From assembly GCA_963707435.1 (NCBI GenBank), contig CAVPPF010000005.1, positions 434,001-498,000 of the forward strand: a stretch of 64,000 bases of DNA, read 5' to 3'. The first letter of the stretch is position 1. The number at the start of each line of letters is the position of its first letter. This stretch comes from UBA4744 sp963707435 (lineage in GTDB: Bacteria; Actinomycetota; Acidimicrobiia; Spongiisociales; UBA4744). The translations under genes and the position numbers were made by a program. The notes under the pieces are model-generated. The model had not been told where the DNA came from. It was given only the letters and a program-made list of their open reading frames with translations, and did no database searches. Below, piece after piece: positions 63,929 through 64,000 of the stretch.

Positions 63929-64000
63929 ATGCCAATCGCTCTGCGCGCCTTCGAGATGTCTGATGCAGCGGCGCTGCACAGGATGTTCAATGATCCCGCG
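63929..64000 (+). CDS. GNAT-like acetyltransferase, 5' end only
   Basis: From ATG 63929 the frame is open to the window edge: 24 codons giving MPIALRAFEMSDAAALHRMF, the usual first strand and helix of a GNAT domain. The gene continues outside. An AACTCAGG just upstream is a weak ribosome site. Confidence 0.55.
   Translation, partial: MPIALRAFEMSDAAALHRMFNDPA

Overview
The window is high-GC DNA with actinobacterial family content: proteins resembling DUF3068 and DUF3159, an actinobacterial-style hydrogenase cluster, many GTG/TTG starts, and dense 4-nt start/stop overlaps. The best guess is an uncultivated Actinomycetota, possibly Acidimicrobiia; there is no rRNA or marker set here to settle it. 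Coding density is high except inside an integrated element.

Left part (1-18.2 kb, host backbone). A large surface protein (beta-helix, then LSAI pentad repeats) runs off the left edge and is broken by three apparent frameshifts. Next come a same-strand signalling-like cluster (MBL hydrolase, PAS protein, cNMP-binding/patatin phospholipase, second MBL hydrolase), an LtrA-like membrane protein, a lone response regulator, a FabH-type synthase, a PspC/LiaF-like membrane operon, and a TPP riboswitch driving a thiamine ABC transporter (thiBPQ). An alcohol-dehydrogenase-type oxidoreductase and tRNA-Asp/tRNA-Phe close this part.

Integrated element (18.29-31.32 kb). The tRNA-Phe 3' half and flank (56 bp) are repeated exactly at 31267-31322, bounding a 13-kb integrative element. 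It has a tyrosine integrase split by a one-base frameshift, an excisionase-like HTH protein, a MobF relaxase-helicase and no visible type IV secretion genes, so it looks like a mobilizable element. Cargo includes three predicted lipoproteins, an ECF sigma factor overlapping a probable membrane anti-sigma factor, a DinB-like protein and unrecognised genes.

Right part (31.3-64 kb, host backbone). A DUF3068-like gene is followed by a tightly overlapping minus-strand operon of eight genes (secreted/membrane protein, ABC ATPase, ABC permease, GQ-repeat coiled-coil protein, MoxR ATPase, DUF58 protein, two VWA proteins). Next are a valine/leucine-type dehydrogenase followed by a fused alpha-beta branched-chain 2-oxoacid dehydrogenase E1, a likely amino-acid catabolic pair. 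A membrane-anchored group 1-like [NiFe]-hydrogenase operon (small, large, cytochrome b, protease, hypA, hypC) is divergent from hybE plus an uncharacterised hydrogenase-associated gene, with a perfect 28-bp palindrome containing a CRP-like site between them. The window ends with an EEP-family hydrolase, an iron-type ABC transporter, argS and two GNAT acetyltransferases, the last cut by the right edge.
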